Positions 21,237-36,300 of a DNA stretch of 64,000 bases are shown here, in pieces. Below the pieces are notes generated by a model that saw only the letters and a program-made list of their open reading frames with translations, was not told the origin of the DNA and did no database searches. The stretch covers positions 7,223,598 to 7,287,597 of the forward strand of contig NW_024037070.1 of assembly GCF_015706575.1 (NCBI RefSeq). The letters are read 5' to 3'. Made by a program: the position numbers and the translations under genes. The stretch's first letter is position 1. The number at the start of each line of letters is the position of its first letter. Source of the stretch: Patiria miniata (lineage: Eukaryota; Echinodermata; Asteroidea; Valvatida; Asterinidae).

Positions 21237-22532
21237 GGAATTGATACAGCTATATTTCTAAACTTTCCCTTAAAATAGTGCCTATGATTAATATCAGGCC
21301 GAGTTAAAGAAAAAATTAGTGTCTCATCTGCATACTGGGCTTTTTGAAATAATGAAGGAGACCGGCTCTTTTTTCTCTCCCCCAAGATGTATTCTTCCAT
21401 TTTCGTTGATTCTTTTGTTGATACAAAATTGTGTCCAAAGCTGTTACTTTAGTGTTACTGTTAGCCTTTCTACATCTACAGCCACACGTTTGTTGGAAAC
21501 AAACAAACATACAAATACAATGTATTGAGCATATCATGTGTGTGTATGAATGTATGAATTAAAAAAAAAAAGGAGAAAAAGAAAGCGGGTGGGGACAAGA
21601 AACTAGTATATTTTTTTACTTGGCCTTAACAGTGAAGTGTGATTTCAGGTTTAAGAATTGAATGACAAACACATGTACCGGTATATAGCCTAGGCCCTAG
21701 TATAACCACAATCCACATGTATTGCATGTCAAGGCCGGATCCAGCTTAACACAATTTTTGAGTGGTATTTTTTGTGGGTCCAAAAAATGTTTGCCCCAAA
21801 TTTAATATGAAAAGCAAGGGGAGGGGGGGGGGGGGGCACTACGTATTGCTCTGGTTGAGTTTTGTGGGTGGTGAACGCAGTGGCTGCCTTTTTTTGCGAT
21901 GTCACTTAAAAAAAAAAAAAGGGCATGGCCCCTGTTGCCCCTCCCCCCTTTCTTGGGGGGGGGGGGGTGGGTGGGAGTGACACAGTCATTTAAACGAGTA
22001 GCCCCAGCTCATAGACCAAAACCTGAAAACATAATTAATAGGATAAGAGTGAAGTTGGTTTGACTTTCTCTGCAATAAAATACTGTCTCATTTTGCCATT
22101 TGTTGAAATATTGTTTGCTCACATGTTTAATTTATGAAACACATGAGTTCTCAATTTCAGAATTTCCCGAGTTGTGGGTTTACCCCCATATAAGGAGGCC
22201 TACCGGTAGTTGTTATAGTACATTGTACATTCTTACAAATTTATTGTGTCCAACTCAATTAATATGCCAGTCCCTGTGTGAAAACAGTTGTGTCAAGCAT
22301 TATCCACAGAAGGTATCGATTGACATTGCAAAAAAATCAAACAAGCTACACAGACTATTGAATTTGAAGGTCAAAGTCCTCAGGCTGATGGCATATAAAC
22401 TTGGCAATCATTGTATTCCTTTTAAATTTTCGTCAGCAGATGTCCAGTGTTGAAGCAGAACTTTACCAAGTCTTGAAAAAATACACCGGCAGTGTGCCAT
22501 GCCATCAATAGTTAAGCACCTATAGTCTGAGA

Positions 22533-22773
22533 ATGACAAAGATTTGCGGTCAACACCACTGGAGCGTAGTTCATCTCAGTGTGGCTCTGATACTCTGCTT
22601 GGTCACGTTTGCTTTGGCGGAGGACACGTCTCACGAGAATGGAACCAGTCCCAGTACTTGCCACGGAGGCGAGGAGGTCAAACGCTACGAGGTAGTCAGC
22701 CTGGAGTGGGACGAGGTTCAGGTGCCGTTTGGAATCTGCGTCTGGATTATGATCGCCAGTCTGGCCAAATTAG
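22533..22773 (+). CDS. NHE exon 1: signal sequence and start of the exchanger domain
   Basis: Residues 1-80. A hydrophobic stretch [14 protein letters not shown] is followed by a polar loop with NGT, then [27 protein letters not shown], the first conserved helix (human NHE3 has WILVASLAKIGFH). The donor is G|GTAAGT, phase 1. The 5' untranslated part and promoter lie upstream and are not resolved. Confidence 0.9.
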
Positions 22774-25700
22774 GTAAGTTCCTCATGTTGTTTAAATTTT
22801 CCTGGGACAGCAATGAACTTGTGTTACCTTTCATCTCCCAAACTTGTCTAGTACTTACAGCAATGAGATGAGTGGCTAGTGCGTAAGGTGCTTGCCGCTC
22901 ACCACTGTGGCCCGGGTTCGATTCCCGGCTCGGACCATATCAGCAATAATTGCGCGTACTTCTGAAAATTATTAAAAATGCTCACAACTCTCCAAGGTGT
23001 ATGAGATCCCCATCTAATTAATGCTTATTTCATCATCTTTCATTTTCTCTTCATTTTTTGTTCAATAATCCAATGACTTTTGGGAGAAAATTCCATCCAA
23101 AGATGATTACCCCGAAAAGTAGTCCTGTGGCCCATCACCATTTTGAAAAATGATGCTTGCGCTCCATAGCAAAATAGAGCAATTTCAAAAAGTCTACACC
23201 CATAGATGTACAGAACCTAAAACCTGACTTTCTTAAATGGTCAAATTTCAAAGGTCATTTTTATGCTGTCAAGAATCTGTTGCTTTTGAACACGATATCA
23301 TTAACTTTGCTTTCTCAGCTTCTAGAAATAACTGTGTTTACCCAAATTTTCTTTTTTTAGATCCTACCCTTTTTAGTCTCCAACCTGTTTGATACGAACC
23401 CACTCCGCAGATCTCAACGTTTAACCCGCCCGTGTTTGGATTTGTGTGGGTATTTTGTTGAGGTCCTTTTGTTGGAGAACGACTCGTGCGGCGCGACCCA
23501 TTGAGAACCCTATAAAACCCATTCACTGAAAGGAGATCTTGTTTCCTGTGAGAGAGGCGGATCGATTTCAGTCATTGAATACTGTAGCGAGATGGTGAAG
23601 ACTAAGCTTACTGCCATTGTGTAGGGCAGCCTTAGACGTTAGGCCCCCCCCCAAAATACTTCTGTTACCATTTCCATGTATGGCATTTGAAAATAGGGTA
23701 GGTAGGGAATTTTTTTTTATTTGGCAGTTTTGTGTGTACACGTACGATCATATGGAGGCGTCTGCGTGTGTAGTCAAGGGTAAAAGGTGCCGAGTAGTAA
23801 TTGATGGTTTTGGGTGTTTTTTTCTCAATTTTGTCCATAAACAAATTACAGGCATGCAACTTTCCCTCGGATCTGCTGATTTCTTCGTTTTTTTACTTCA
23901 CATTTATATAAATGCCATTAAAAATTAAAAAAAAATTTACAAAGTCTTGTGCGTTTTGGAATTTCCTCGTTTTTCCTAAATTCCCAGTTGCATGCCTGAA
24001 ATTAGGGTAGGGGGCTATCAGAAATCAGAATACAGGTAGTGTAGGTAGGGAAACCGGAAGCAGAATTAATTTTTTTTGTTGGCCTTTAATTTAAATGACA
24101 CAGGGCAATAATTTCAGACAGAAACACCCCCCTCCACCCCCTGGCTTGCAAGTTAAATAAGGCCACCCCAGCAGTCAAATAAAAAAAACTCCTTGCCTAG
24201 ATTAATTAGGATTGACTGGCTGTGACTGTTTATATAACAGCAGTGCATGTATCGTACCTTTATGTACCATGCACTGGTACCGTTACGTACCATGCATCAG
24301 TACCTTCATGTACCATGTACCTATTTTGACTAAGTATTTGACCAGTCACAGTGCTTACTACAAAAATAAATAAAGGCATGGCAGGCGAATAAGGATTGGT
24401 TTTAATTTTAATAGACTGTCTGAAACGGTTCAGACAGCAGGAGGATTTTAAAGTTTGATCCGACGTACTGGTACTGCAGTATTTAGAAGATAGTTTTCAT
24501 TTCGCTAATCTTTAAGTACACGGTAGTGAAGTGTCGGTTAATATTTACTTAAGTGATAGTGCGCCCAATAAATTATACACATGATTGAAAGATCAGCAGC
24601 AATACAACTGAATGGCGTTTATAGTTGCTGTCGATGCCTATTTGCAGTATTTAACTAGCTTTATGTAAAATGCATTGTCAGGGAACAATTCTTCGACACT
24701 TATTATTGTGTGGCCCCAGACCATGTATGTTTAAGTGGGCAACAGCGTGACATCGCTGGAATATTACATTGGTTAGATTGGAGTCATCTCATGCATGTCA
24801 TGTAATATCCGGGATATAGGTTGCAGACAAGTTTATCCATGCAGTGGGCCAGTTGTTTCAGATTTTAGTTGCAAGACTCTGAACAACTTCCCAAAAATGA
24901 TACTAAAATTAGGAGTTATCAGTGAACATGTATGCTATGCAAACAATAATATTTAATTGTACACACCCCAACTGATAGTCTGGACTATAGGCCTGTACAG
25001 TGTGTCCCCAAAAAAGTGTCTGTCTGACTGTTTTTGAAATAACTACAAAACCATGAGGTCAATTTTGAAAATGTCTGGTTGTGCAGATACTCCTAGGCCT
25101 TGGCCTCAAGTGACTGGAGTTTCATTTCATTTCAGTCATGCATCACTGCACACTTGTCAATTGATCACAACATTTTTGGACACTGTGACCAAGTTCCATG
25201 CCTTAATGAATTTCAGTGCTGTGTTAAAGCTGTGTAAAATCCTGCATTTACGGACACAAAACTTCAGTTAAGTGTGACAATATTTGCTATAAAATCCTAA
25301 CCCCCAAATCCATCCGTTTCTGAAAATTACAGCAAAAGCAAAAGTTGAATATTATACAAGTAAATGAAATTGTCCAATGTGATTTAGAGATTTGTATGCA
25401 CCATACCCCGGTAGGCATACACTGTAACTTTTTCACCTAATAACCCCATGGTCTGTATTGAATGTCAACATTATATCCTGCTTATGAAAAGGGAAAACAG
25501 GCACAAATAATGCACAGGCCCCCTACAGTACAAAGCGGAAAAAAATAATTGTGAACAGTAGGCCTTACCCGTAATACATCCTGCTTCCTATGAATACAGG
25601 TAAAAATCTTATTACGTGTGCCTGTGTGTGCAGGGCTGGTCTTAATTTGATCTCATGAGGAAATAAATGTTCAGTACCAGAAGTAAGCAGTTTCAGGAAA

Positions 25701-28700
25701 TGTGACACATGACATGTCTCTGTGCCTCGTTACATGCTGATCATGATTGGCAAATAATTCTTTATGTGGGCAATTCCACGGTTACTCACGTTACATTTTT
25801 GTAATGTGAGTAACTGATTTTGTGCGCCTTGTTTATCATATGTAACACATTTTTCTGGATGTCATCTTTGGCGCTTAGGTAGGTCTAGGTCTACTCTATC
25901 TACCATGGGGATAACAGTTATTAAACCTTTTAAGTAAGGTAATTACAGCCCAAGGAAACTCAAAAATACATCCAAAATGTAACGTGAGTAACCATTGAAT
26001 TGCCCATGTGGTAAATTCAAGTTCATATTTTGGAGAAGAAAAATTATTTTGTACACAGCCCTCAATAAAAAATACAGCAAACACACACGTACATATAGGC
26101 CTACATGTTGATTTTTGAAACAAAATTGTGTTATTATTTATAATTAATGTATAGTCTAGTTAAACTACTGAATACTGTGATGGGCGACAGATTCTGCTTA
26201 TTATTGCTATATACCAGTTAAACAGGGCGACACGCCTTATTGGGACGACAAATCGGTGTTGCCCTTTTGTTATTAAAAACGACCCTTAGGATTCTAAGTA
26301 AGGGGCTAAACCCCCCCCCCCCCCCCTTCCAAGTTTCTGAAATTGCTACATGTAGTCCAAAATTTGAATTTTTTTGTGACAGCTGTGCAAAGGTATTCAC
26401 CATTTTGGCTAGTATAGGAAAATAGTTGAAATCTGATCAATTTTTTGCCCGCTTAAAAAAAAAAAAATCAATAAATAAATAAAAAAATCCCCCTTTAATT
26501 TCAGATCAGCCAGAGGGAAAATTCCACAGATAACCCACAGTGACATCAAAGATCCGCTCTGCCTTTAACCTCCCAGATAACATTCGTATCTTTTCTTTAA
26601 AAAAAATTCTTTCTAATTATCAACCAGCAGTAGCACAACCACAACAGAACGTTTCTTGATTAGCCGTCCATTCTACATGTATGTGTACATGGTACTGCCA
26701 ATACAGTCGTTGCAGTTGAAATCCAAAATGATTCTCTTTTCTATGTCCAGTTGTTTTTCCTGGCTATAAAAAAAAGCAGTGTAGCACTTACTTGATTGCT
26801 GCTTCGGTATACATGCTTGTGAGCAACCGTACCGTAGCACAACTCTTTGTTATTTGTAGGGCTTGACATTCAGGTCACAATACAATATGTCAGACTGACA
26901 GCGCTGCAACCCCCCTAATTCAAGGTACAGGGCTACAAGAGAAATAACAAAAAAAGGACTCAGAAAAACCGAAGGTAGGAATTGACATTCCTCTTGAAAC
27001 AGGACAGATCATACCGGTAGGTTAGAAGGAAACAAGCACTAGGCAAGGAATTCCAAAGAGATGCAGCATAAGGCCAAAAAAAAAAGTCTCCGGTTTCTGG
27101 TATGGAGCTTGCCCAAAAAGTGGTGCGGCGACACGGCTTTTTTTTTTTTTTTACCTGATTTTTTTGCTTCAAATGTCGGCTGATGACTGCAAATGGTGCC
27201 TGACTAAACTTAGTGCAAATATATGGGAGTCCAGAGAGGCCACATAAAGCAAATTCTCGACCATAACCCAATCTAAAAACACGTTAAAATTGTGCAGCAG
27301 CAGGATTCCAGTCAAACCAGTGAGTTTGGCGGTTTTGAGACATCATCTTTCATTGAAAAAAAACCTTTTTCATTTTGCCGACGCGCATGGCTACGGCGAT
27401 GCGCGCGCATACCAGAAACCGGAGACCTTTTTTTTTTGGCCTAAGCACCATTGATATATCGATATGACCCCCCCCCCCACCCCCCTCCGATTTTCCCAGA
27501 CAACAAAAGTGCCCCTCTCGCGGTCATAAATGTGCCCCCTCAAGATGAAAAAACTTGCCCCCTCGAGATGACAAAAACTGTCCCTCAAACGCACACATGA
27601 AAGCATTATGATCGGGCTAACAAATTGTCTCCTTTCTAATGCAAAAGTGACCCTCAAAAACACAAATACCCCTCGCACATTAACAAGATTGTGAACCTTT
27701 CTGTAATGGTGGGCTGAGGTGATTCAACACTGTTTCATGAATGAACAAATGTATAATTGTTCTCCAAGATGTTTAGATTATTTAAAACATTGCGCAGCTA
27801 CTCCAAGTTTTTTTGAATCGATCGTAAGTTTATCGCAACAAGTTTGTTGCGTTTGTCCTATGGATGGCCCAAGCTAGGCACTTTTTCACTTTTTTTTGTA
27901 AAATCGGCTGCAGGTCTTGCACAAGTACAATACTCGACAAGCTTATGCTTTTTGGAGACCTCCATCCATCCATACACAATAATTCAAATGTTAAGTAATA
28001 TTATGTACATGTATGTGTTGGGAAAAATTAAAGGTTTGATTGATTGATTGATTGATTGAACTTTTGCTCTTCCCCTTGATCTGCTTTGGGTTTGAACATG
28101 CATTCCAGTGGAATTGTATACCCTACCCCACAATTTATTGTGAAGAAACTGCAGGCATGTGCCCATTTAGCCTTTCCTGACCCTTTCCGTCTTCCTTGGA
28201 ATTCGGCGAGAGATAACCTCGGAATTCTCGTTTGCTTTGCAGGTTTCCATTACACACGTTTACCGGAGTTTCTGCCAGAGAGCTGTCTGCTGATCATCAT
28301 CGGCCTCGTCGTGGGTGGTATCATCTCGATCAATCCCAAGGTTTTCCCAGCGAGTCTCTCCTCTGGTCTGGACACCGACCTCTTCTTTCTGTTCCTGCTG
28401 CCTCCCATCATGCTGGAGGCAGGCTACTTCATGCCCTCCAGGTGAGAGGAATGCTGGGGTGTGAATCCCAGGGTGAATGGGGGGGGGGGGGGGGTATATT
28501 CCCCCCACACACTTTTCGACCAGGGGGATGGGCTATTAAATCATCGCCCACTTTTTCGTGATGAGAAAAGAAAAATGCAGATTTCGAGTTATTTTTCGAA
28601 CATCCCAGCAAACAAAATGTATTCAATAGCACTGAAAAGTGGAGAAACAAAGTACAAAAGCTTTGAAACTGCGCAGTTTTTGATGTAAGCTCAAGTATAC

Positions 28701-31700
28701 ATGTTGATATACATCGATATCCCGAAGAGCGCCCCCTAGTGTAATGTGGTGTCCAGCCTCCCCCTCCCCCTTTTTCGAATTTCCACGGCCAGGCAATTTT
28801 TGGATTTTGGTCATCCCCATGCATCCCCCCCACTCGCCGGCACAGATTTACACCACTGGAGGAATACTTACATATTACGCATATATACATGTATATACTC
28901 TGGTTCCAAGACATGACAATCATCTGATATCTCTTAATAGATCATAGGTCAAGTAAATGTCACATTCAAGAATTGAACGTGATGCAGCAAAGCACTTTCT
29001 ATGTCCGAGTGCATAGGCTACTCAAGGCACAAGGCCAGGGTGACGGTAATGTCATGTCCAAATTCTGCTAAATGCACTTCAAAAATCTGTCACATTTATC
29101 AAAAATCTGTCAAATTCCCCAGAATTACTCAAAATACACTTTAAACACGTAAAATCACATGCAGATGTTGTAGTATTGCCTTAATTAAGGTTCAAAATTA
29201 CATTATAAACAATCTATAGTCACATGAAGATGTTATGAAATCGCGTAAATTTCAAGCAATACGCGGTTGCGTCACGACAAAATCCAGTTCGCAGTGAACC
29301 TCAGCACCTAGAACAGCCAACCTGTCCCATTATGCAAGGGTTTGATTGAAAAGATTGAAGGCTTTTTGAACAAATGTACCATTTTTTTTCCAAATTTGCT
29401 GTTTTTCTGTCAAAACCAATTGCTACAGAACTCTGCCAGAAATCTGCCAAAAACTCTCATTCTTTCAAATTTTCTGTCAAACCCTTTTTTGGAAAAAAAA
29501 TCTGTCAAAGTTAGCCGAAAATCTGCTAAAACGGTCACCATGCACAAGGCATAAATAGACATTAAATGAGGGGATAATATTAATAGTGTGATAGAGCAGT
29601 CACAAACCTGTCGTCACTGTTTTGACAAAGTGATGAATCTGTGCACACAGCTGCAAAAGCGAGTTTTGAGAAAATTGCGTTTGAAGTTGGTCGATTGGAA
29701 AGAATGTTGCAACCTGACACCACTTTTTTTCTTCCCGATTCAGTTTGCAGCAGTTTCATTCATGTTTGAAACATGAATGTTACCCAATTTGAACGAAACA
29801 TGAATAAAAAAATATTTCCAAGTTTTACTTGGGAGCAATTGCTTTGCAAATTTTGAAATAGTCGTGTCACGAAGATAAGTCGGAAGGATGTTATCATACA
29901 TATGAGGTGTAAAAACAACCCAAAATAGGAGTCTGAAGGGTTGAAAATGCACAAAATTGAAAAAAGATAGTTTTTTTGGGGTAAAACAGACAGTTAAAAA
30001 TTTGTTTAGAGAAGTTTTTTACAAACAAACCCTCTCTTGATCTAATTTATTAACCCTAACTCCCTAGCATAATTTACTAGGAACCATACCAATTCTGGCA
30101 AATTCCAGCGCCCACATGGGAAATTGTACACACACACTGTTGGACTTAGTTTCTGGAGGTACTGGTATGCCAAACTCAATGTAAAAGACCATCAGTTTAG
30201 GGGTACTGTACCCATCCCAACAGATTTCAACAACGCCTGCTGTTGGACTTTGGTTTGGGATGGGTTGAGTTCGGTTAGGGTTAATTAAAAAAAAATATAG
30301 ACTTTTTGAACCATTTATGTAGAGCACTTCCCCTTCCCCTTTCCCCAACAGAAGCTTCTGGTTTACAGAGAATGACTTTTTGCTATGGAAAACACAGGCT
30401 GTGTGCCAAGGCACTTTCATTTTGTTCGTAAAATAAATGTGCTTCCTCAAAACAAATTCACTGATATCGAAGTCGATGGCAAAGTTTTAAAAATAAATGG
30501 CGCTAATACAGTCACTAGTTTATGTTTTAGCCAACCAGGTGTTTGAATGTAAACAAAGGAGTGCTTCTGTGTCATTGATTTATTGCCAACATTTAAAGAT
30601 AGAAGTTACCAATTTTGATTTGTAAAATTGATTGTTTCTGATGGCTGTCTCATTAAAATTCCCTTTACAAACACAGATGCGCAAGTAATATACTATTACT
30701 CCCACGTATGGGTTTCAAAATGAACTGTTTTTTAACTTGTGATCCCATGTACTGTACACAGAAAAACAATATGCATGATGTTTAAACACTGCTAAAATAA
30801 ACCAGTTGCCTGTGTTGTCATTTTCATGATCATAAACAAGATGTAAAAAGAAACAGAATTTTAATGTTAAGAAACGGTCATGATACAGTGATTTCCCCTT
30901 TTATGCTCATGTAATTTCTCAACCAAACTGGGGTGATAGAAAATAAAAAGCACTTGTTATTTGCTGACTTAAAGAAAGAAGGATATTGTCTTTAAAGCCC
31001 ATAGGATCATTTGCAGTTACCTGGAAAAGAATTTAAATGAAAGAAACCCTGCTCAAAATTAAGATGGGACTGGTATCAAATACCCTATGGAAGTATTCCC
31101 TCTTAAATGGTATTGTTCAAAAGAAAGCAAATATTGAAGGCGGTTTCAAAATAATATGCCCACAGGCACACTTTTTTTACATGCGTTAGCAACGGAATTC
31201 TGTTACGAGATCCAAAAAATTTTGCATTATGTTTCGCTTTTTCCCTCTCAAAATGTACAATAGCCTTAACAGATTAGTTATGCACGCTTAAAATATTGAG
31301 CAACGTTGAGCAAAACGTTGCACAACAAGTAAATGATTGTGGGCTTTTCCATGGTTACTTGCACGACACTTTTTAACATCCTTACCACATTCTGAATGCT
31401 GCGGTCTTCGGACTAGTCGGACTATCTATTTCCTTTGTTTGCATAAACATACCCAATATTCATGGCTTTTCCAATGATGCGAACTAAAAAGTTGTATGTT
31501 CCCTCATTTGAGCATGTAAAAACAACGCGCCAAAATGACTACTAAAACTCTATAATATATTTATCTAATTATAATTATAGCCAAAAAAAGGTTGTTTGGA
31601 CAAAAAAATAAACTTGTACATAGTATGTAAAACTGTATTCCATCTGACTGGCATGTACAACTCAAATGTCTTGTTGTTCCCATGTGATACCACATTTCAG

Positions 31701-33321
31701 GTTGTGATGTCCACTTTTGCATAAAATTACCCCCTACCAGTACGTAATTTGAGACTAAAAGTTTAAGAATAAAACTCTTTTGAGGTATGAGAAATGATTG
31801 AAAATGAGCAATTGAAATCAGTGAGTGTGTGGTTTTGTTAGTGAAATTCAAAATGTTACAATCTACACGAATGAAGCACAACTACCCTGAACACTTACTG
31901 CATATATGCAAGGTGGTAAAAAAATGCAACCCTACAACATTTGTCTTTAAAAAAAAAGGATGGGTGGATTTTTATGTTTTGGGTATCAGATTAAACCTGA
32001 GAGCTTTTTCTTTCAAATGTGGAAAAAAATCATGAAAATAGCACTTTGGTTTTGCTGAGAAAATGCCAATTATGTAAAAGTAGTCATTTTTCATCATATA
32101 CACAAATACTTCAAACTGTGAAACATTTTACCGCAAGCCTACTGTGCAATTATCCTTCATTTAAATGCAATTTCTTTAGTATTTTGACATATTTATGATG
32201 CTCAAAAGGTTTAAAATAGGACTAAAAAGGATGAGATACCTTTTCAGGTGGAAAATAAAAGGTATTTCCATCTACATGTAATTTATGTGTTCTCTTGTCA
32301 TATTACGTGCCTTGTTGTTTGTAAGGATTAGGACATGGACAAAATACCTGGTAGGTACAGTAACAATCCTTACTGTGGTATTTGTGTGTGTGTGTAGAAG
32401 ATGCATTTTCTCAGCAACCCAAAGTGCTATTTACATAATTTTTTTTCAGTATTTGAAAGAAAAGGCTCTCAGCTTTAATCTGATACCAAAAACATAAAAA
32501 TCCACCAATCCCTTTTTTTTTTAGGGCTGCATTTTTTGTGGGGTCACCCTGTATAGTGACCACTTTCAAACAAATTTCCCATTTTGTTGTTCCAGGTCAT
32601 TCTTTGATAACATCGGCACCATCCTCATGTACGCTGTCTTTGGAACTCTCTTCAACACAATGACCATCGGTTTCTCCCTGTACGGCATCTCCCAGCTGGG
32701 CTGGTTCAGCACACCGGGGCCTAACGGCACCGTACACGTAACCCTATTGGAGTGTCTGACATTCAGTAGTCTCATCTCGGCCGTGGATCCCGTCGCCGTG
32801 CTGGCCGTTTTTGAGGAGGTGCACGTGAACGAGGTGCTGTACATTTTGGTGTTTGGGGAATCCCTGCTGAACGACGCTGTCACTGTGGTAAGTAATTTGC
32901 TGAGCTAAAAGTGGTTACCAGCCAAGATGTAATTTGTTGTCTGTTGCTGGTGACTGGTTCTGTTGCTGATTCTTGCTTAGCCCATTTACTAAGGGTGCAA
33001 CCCTGCAACAAAATTTCCATAGACACTAGTGCTAAATGCCCATACTTCAAAATTCTTTTTAAAATATTTAGAACGCTCACAGGTATTTAAGCTGCACAGA
33101 AAGTGATAATCAACATGTCATCTTTCAATTTTTTTTGTAAACAAATGTACCTTTTTTTTGCAAATTTGTTATGTTTTTCTGTCAAATAACAATTTTTGCA
33201 GAATTCTGCCAGAAATCTGCCAAAAAAAATCCATTCTGTCAAATTTTCTGTCAAACTCGTTTTTTAACCAAAAATCTGTCAAAGTTAGCCGAAAATCGGC
33301 TAAAACGGTCACTATGAGTGC

Positions 33322-33352
<31 letters not shown>

Positions 33353-36300
33353 CCAGGGTCGACAAACAACTCATTTTGCTTGATCGCATCACAAATGTTT
33401 CATTTATTATGTATTTGCAACATGTACATTTTGTGATTCAAAACAACTGTTTCCCCGAGTTGGCGAACCATACATGTATCAGTCTGTGACATATGTTTTT
33501 TTCTTTCAAAATGACCTTTTGTGAAGAGTCTTCACTTGATTGAGTGTGAGATGAAAATTCCCACTCATGCAAGCACATTGACAATTTGATGAGGTGCGGG
33601 CAATATGGTTTATACTGGTATGCTTCAGGATTTTTTAATGGTTGAATTTTAAAGTTACAGTTCATCATTTGTAGCTATCCAAAAAGTAACTGACGTAATT
33701 ATTGTTGAAAATCATACTTGGTTGAAAGATAGTAAGTGGACTAAACTCCCGGTGAAATTATTCTTTCTGGCATGCTGTCATTTTGAAGAAATCTACAATT
33801 TTTCATCAAAAACAGATTTGTTTATCGTTGTTTTCATAAATAACGCTGCTGATAGTGCGCCCTCAGTTGACGTAATACAGTCATGTTTCGCAATGCTATA
33901 TTGAATATGGTACGTATTCATACGATTGACGTACAATGTTGCCACATTTTTTTTATCATCAACGTTATGTTTTGCGTAATAGCGATACATTGTTATATTT
34001 AACCATTCAAGGTCTAAAAGAAAGAAATTTGCCAAAAAGGCGAAACAAAAAGGAATATATCATTTTTTTCGCATCCCGACTGTGACTTCAGAGGCACTCA
34101 AATGGGGGCTTATATACAATGTATACCATTTCAGCACCTTGCAGACATCAGACAGACAGATCACACAGACAGACATCAGCCAAACAGATATCAGACAGAC
34201 ACCGTAGGATCTTTTGATATCCCAATATAATTTGTCCTATTGAAATATTCAGAAAGCATGTGAGTGGTCACAGTCAGATGAAGAAAAACATCCTGGATGT
34301 TATTACGAATGCATCAGTTGCGTGGTTAACATTGTTTGTCTAATGCCACATGTTTCATGTCGACAGTCACTCAACATGCATGATTTGAGGGCATCTGCGG
34401 GAAACATACGCTCTAATTTTCATCTTCCAAATCTTTCAGACATGAGTGATAAAATGATGGTCTTGAAATTGTAATGAACTCATTGTCAATTTTCGACAGG
34501 CGCACAAAAATCCTGATCCCGGGGGCCGATTAATTCATGACCATGCAATTTAGGCTGGCGCACATGTATGTAAAATCGTTGTTAATGCAAATATTTGAGT
34601 AGTGGTCGGATCCAAGTTCAAATAATCAAAAACGAATTAATTATTACCCTTCCTCTCTGGCTGGCAATTTCAGCAAGGCCAGCCCAGCAGTCAAATCACC
34701 GTTTTTGACTGTTGAGTGCCTCCTGCCTTCATGAATTAAAGGTAGAGTGTAGTATTTTGTCGCTTGTGCAAACGGTGAAGTTGCAAAGCAGTGAGGAGGC
34801 AAGACGTCGAAGTCGCCTTGTTGGGTTGAACATCTTTCAAGATTTCAATGTGAACTAATCAAATCGTAAAAAAATTATGCTTGCGGGATGTTAAGCCAGG
34901 GTGTTCTGCGATTTAATGGAGAAATTTCCCCAGGAATTTTCCCCCTGTTTTTGAGATTTTAATTTCTCGGACAAACATTACAGTACATGTACAGCAAACG
35001 TATACTGTTGGATGGAGTCCATATTATTGGCTTTGCTAATAGTAATCCCACGAGCGCATGCTTGAACACGAAGTAGTGCGTCTGTGTCCAACATGCCACG
35101 AGGCCATAGGCTGAGTGGTACGTGGGACTCAGAGGCTGTTGAGTGGGATTGACGAATTTATCTTCAATCAAACTTCAATCAAAAACGCACAGTAAATATG
35201 GAACACGCACGCTGCACACACAATTTCCAGTGGTTGTCGTTATTATTACGTGCATGTTGTATGGAATGGCGTGCATATCTTTAAGCACAATACTCAGAGT
35301 GCAGTATGGACCGTGGCTGTGCTACGTGGTTTAAATAGCACGGCTTGTTGCCATGGATGGGCCAATCAGGATCGAGGATTCCAATTAAGATACAAAGGAA
35401 TTTAAATATGTGTTTGGGATGTATTAAAAACTCTGTTTAAGACCTGTTGGAGTCTGGATGGGTGATAATTACCCGAGGCGAATACCAAACCAAGCACATA
35501 TTTATTCCCATTCATAAATACCTTTTAAATAATCTTTTCAGTTCAAAAATCAAAACAAGTCAAAAACTAGACGTTGCCAACCATTTTGTTCAACAGTTTT
35601 ACTTCATGTTTTATGAAATTAACACCCCTCTGACTATAATATGGAATGCCCCTTTACAAATTCCTGACCTCATAAGGAGATTGGCGTGCGCGTCGTGCGT
35701 ACTGCGCGATGTCGCGCAAAATGCAGCTCGGCTGGTGTTGTGTGAATTTCGGACTATGAAATGTTGATTCACTGATAGCATTGCACGTGCCTACGTGAGG
35801 AATGTGAACGTTCAACCAATGAAACGTTAAAAGGCACCGGATTTCATGGGAGTCCAAATTTCATGTGACACTGGAAAAGTGTTTAAGACCAGCCAGCCAT
35901 GTCTTTATCATCCGTTTAAGACCGGCCACGTGACGGGCTCTCAACCAATGGGAATGGGTAAACTGTATTTATGAATTAAAGATAATAGTAGTAATCACTT
36001 TGTGTTTTTCAAGGTCCTCTACCGGATGTTTGAATCCTTCAATGCCATCGGTGCGGATAATCTGATGGCCATCGACATCGTCGGTGGCTTCTTCTCCTTC
36101 TTCGTGGTCGCCATTGGTGGGGTGCTGATTGGACTTATGTATGGCTTTCTGACGTCGCTGCTCACCCGCCTGACTCACAAGGCGCGAGTCATCGAGCCCA
36201 TCTTCGTCTTTGCCATGGCCTACATGGCGTACCTCACTGCCGAGATGTTCCGACTTTCTTCGATTTTGTCGTAAGTCCGATTTAAGTAGTCTGTCGTCCA

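Larger units (their letters stand above)
28442..32595. other. NHE intron 2
   Basis: No exon was seen. It holds a poly-G MITE (28470-28850), the repeat at 29360-29545 that recurs at 33140-33320 (AAATCTGTCAAAGTTAGCCG), a TTAA-family copy at 31003-31340 and the mariner-like foldback at 31909-32551. Confidence 0.6.
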
